From contig NZ_CP157278.1 in the NCBI RefSeq assembly GCF_040026395.1, positions 4,464,001-4,528,000 on the forward strand: a DNA stretch of 64,000 bases, in the 5' to 3' direction. The position numbers were made by a program, and so were the translations under genes. Below, one piece after another: positions 62,876 through 64,000 of this stretch; position 1 is the stretch's first letter, and the number at the start of each line of letters is the position of its first letter. The notes below the pieces were generated by a model. That model was not told where the DNA came from and searched no databases. It saw only the letters and a program-made list of their open reading frames with translations. Source of the DNA: Pedobacter lusitanus. GTDB taxonomy: Bacteria > Bacteroidota > Bacteroidia > Sphingobacteriales > Sphingobacteriaceae.

Positions 62876-63796
62876 TTAGATTGTAGTAGTAATGTATTTA
62901 TTTTCCAGTGTGCCGTCATCATATAATTTGATGATCGCATATCCCGGAGGCGTTTCCTGATAATAATAAGGCTGGGCTGATTTTTCATCACCTTTACCCC
63001 ACCAGAAGCCACTCATGGCTCCATTGCAATAATATTCAACGCCGTTATACCAGGCTCTGTCCAGTAAATGCTGGTGCCCGCTAAGACATACTTTAACCTT
63101 GTCTTTGTATTTGTAGAATAACTTTTTAAGCTCTTTGTGATCGCCATGCTGTCCGCCTTCCCAGGTATTGGTAACAGTTAGTACCGGATAATGTGACATC
63201 AGTAATACAGGGGTGCCCGGAGCCAGCTGATGTAATTCATTTTCCAGCCATTTAAACTGTTCTTCATCCAGTGAGGTATTTTTGTTATTACCGTCAAGGA
63301 TAATGAAATGCCAGCCGTTTTTTGAAAAACTATAATAACGGTTAGGGATTTTTAATCTTTTAACCACATAGTCTTTGCCATACATTTCATCTTCTTTGGA
63401 TGGAGCTGCCCACCAGGTATCGTGATTACCTATACAGCTGTGCAGTTCATATCCTGAGATCTGGCTGATGCATTTATCCCATACTGCCCATTGTTCTATG
63501 ACCTGTTCACGTTTGATATTATCGTAATCTGCCGCATGGATACTATCACCTCCGTTAAGAAAAAAATCTACTTTCAGTTTTTTAATTTCCTGCAGACATT
63601 TTTCAAATCTGTCTGTTGCATCTTCAAATTGTCTGATATGTACATCTGTAATGTGAGCTACAGTTAAAACCAGTTTTCTTTTAGGTGCCCGCTGTGCTTC
63701 TGTTTCAGTTAAAACAGTGGCCGCGTGCCCTGCTTTTCCAAGGGCTACGCCCAAAGCGGCAACCGGGATTGCTTTTAATAAACTTCTTCGTTTCAT
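62876..63796 (-). CDS. Metallophosphoesterase, probably Tat-exported
   Basis: The 306-residue protein has M-K-R-R-S-L-L-K followed by a weakly hydrophobic stretch, a Tat-like signal. Motifs are complete: I-T-D-V-H-I, N-G-G-D-S, G-N-H-D-T, M-S-H-Y-P and S-G-H-Q-H. It belongs to the calcineurin-type phosphoesterases of the purple acid phosphatase/3',5'-cAMP phosphodiesterase-like group. The upstream gene (end of a SusD) is in the same direction, so the enzyme probably belongs to a phosphorylated-glycan or nucleotide scavenging locus outside the window. Confidence 0.88.
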   Translation of the reverse strand: MKRRSLLKAIPVAALGVALGKAGHAATVLTETEAQRAPKRKLVLTVAHITDVHIRQFEDATDRFEKCLQEIKKLKVDFFLNGGDSIHAADYDNIKREQVIEQWAVWDKCISQISGYELHSCIGNHDTWWAAPSKEDEMYGKDYVVKRLKIPNRYYSFSKNGWHFIILDGNNKNTSLDEEQFKWLENELHQLAPGTPVLLMSHYPVLTVTNTWEGGQHGDHKELKKLFYKYKDKVKVCLSGHQHLLDRAWYNGVEYYCNGAMSGFWWGKGDEKSAQPYYYQETPPGYAIIKLYDDGTLENKYITTTI

Positions 63797-63814
63797 TTGC
63801 TGTGTTTTTTTAGA

Positions 63815-63852
63815 GCCTGTTTAAAATCTTTGGATATGGAGTTTAAACAGGC
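63815..63852 (-). terminator. Hairpin between susD end and phosphoesterase gene
   Basis: GCCTGTTTAAA (63815-63825) and TTTAAACAGGC (63842-63852) form a perfect 11-bp stem with a 16-base loop. On the minus strand it lies 17 bases after the SusD stop and is followed, after two bases, by AAAAAACAC. It may be a weak terminator. Confidence 0.5.
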
Positions 63853-63869
63853 CCGGTTTATGCGGCTGG

Positions 63870-64000
63870 TTACCAGCCTTTAGGTTGTGTCAGTTTTGGG
63901 TTAAGTAAGAGCTGCTGGAATGGAATCGGGAAATAATAATACTTAGTCTCATCAAATGATCTTGGTGTGCTTACATTTTCCGGGAACATAATAAAACCTG
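63870..64000 (-). CDS. SusD/RagB lipoprotein, C-terminal end (partial)
   Basis: The last 43 codons of a minus-strand gene read ...E-T-K-Y-Y-Y-F-P-I-P-F-Q-Q-L-L-L-N-P-K-L-T-Q-P-K-G-W, stop at 63870-63872. This is the typical SusD C-terminus (F-P-I-P ... N-P-x-L-x-Q-N/P-x-G-W). The gene continues beyond the right edge, where a SusC gene is expected. Confidence 0.85.
   Translation of the reverse strand, partial: GFIMFPENVSTPRSFDETKYYYFPIPFQQLLLNPKLTQPKGW

Overview
The window looks like a chromosome segment of a Bacteroidota species, most likely a Pedobacter-like member of the Sphingobacteriaceae. The grounds are two complete SusC/SusD pairs plus the end of a third SusD, a giant surface protein with a type IX secretion (CHU_C/gliding-type) C-terminus, LytTR regulators and a LytS-type kinase, Bacteroidota-type promoters (TTTG-N19-TAnnTTTG) and AT-rich intergenic DNA. 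No phage, integrase, transposase or CRISPR array was found.

Layout. 1-14.4 kb: a 4735-residue secreted repeat protein (minus strand), followed at the left edge by the first codons of a secreted or membrane protein, plausibly a PorP/SprF partner. 15.5-17.8 kb: a PAS/PAS histidine kinase paired with an RsbQ-like alpha/beta hydrolase. 18.0-20.0 kb: a repeat-containing secreted fibre-like protein, a small secreted protein, tRNA-Tyr and tRNA-Ala. 20.0-25.2 kb: an AT-rich accessory stretch with a decayed lipoprotein gene, a LytTR regulator, a long hairpin, a HEXXH lipoprotein protease, a beta-barrel protein and an S41 peptidase. 25.4-28.2 kb: a DUF4105 membrane protein, an NlpE-like lipoprotein and two small unknowns. 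28.2-38.6 kb: a LytS-type sensor kinase, a large zinc protease followed by SusC/SusD, a LytTR regulator and an AraC-type regulator. 38.8-43 kb: an SDR oxidoreductase, a small DoxX-like membrane protein, a bestrophin-like channel and a patatin-like lipase. 43-52.4 kb: a polysaccharide utilisation locus (esterase, SusC, SusD, GH29 alpha-fucosidase, GH2 glycosidase) with a pair of LacI-type palindromes in front of susC. 52.4-64 kb: a TonB-C protein, a phosphoesterase/beta-barrel fusion, a GNAT acetyltransferase, an operon with a c-type cytochrome and YceI protein, an ECF sigma factor with a probable anti-sigma partner, a Tat-type phosphoesterase and the end of a SusD gene.

How the parts work together. 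Most genes act at the cell surface. The GH29/GH2 locus is built to take up fucosylated, galactose-type glycans: SusCD imports oligosaccharides and the enzymes and esterase trim them, probably under a LacI-family repressor lying outside the window. The zinc protease with SusCD looks like a system for peptide or protein substrates. Regulation is unusually dense: two histidine kinases, two LytTR regulators, one AraC regulator with repeated sites around it, and one ECF sigma factor with an ECF-type promoter in front of its own gene.

The most promising less-described items are the RsbQ-like hydrolase paired with a PAS histidine kinase, the three-part protein at 53.6-57.2 kb (phosphoesterase, kinase-like centre, outer-membrane barrel), the 29-bp-arm hairpin touching the start codon of the protease at 22.0 kb, and the 11-bp-period repeat hairpin at 41.0 kb. 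Function calls rest on reading motifs by eye; no database search was run.
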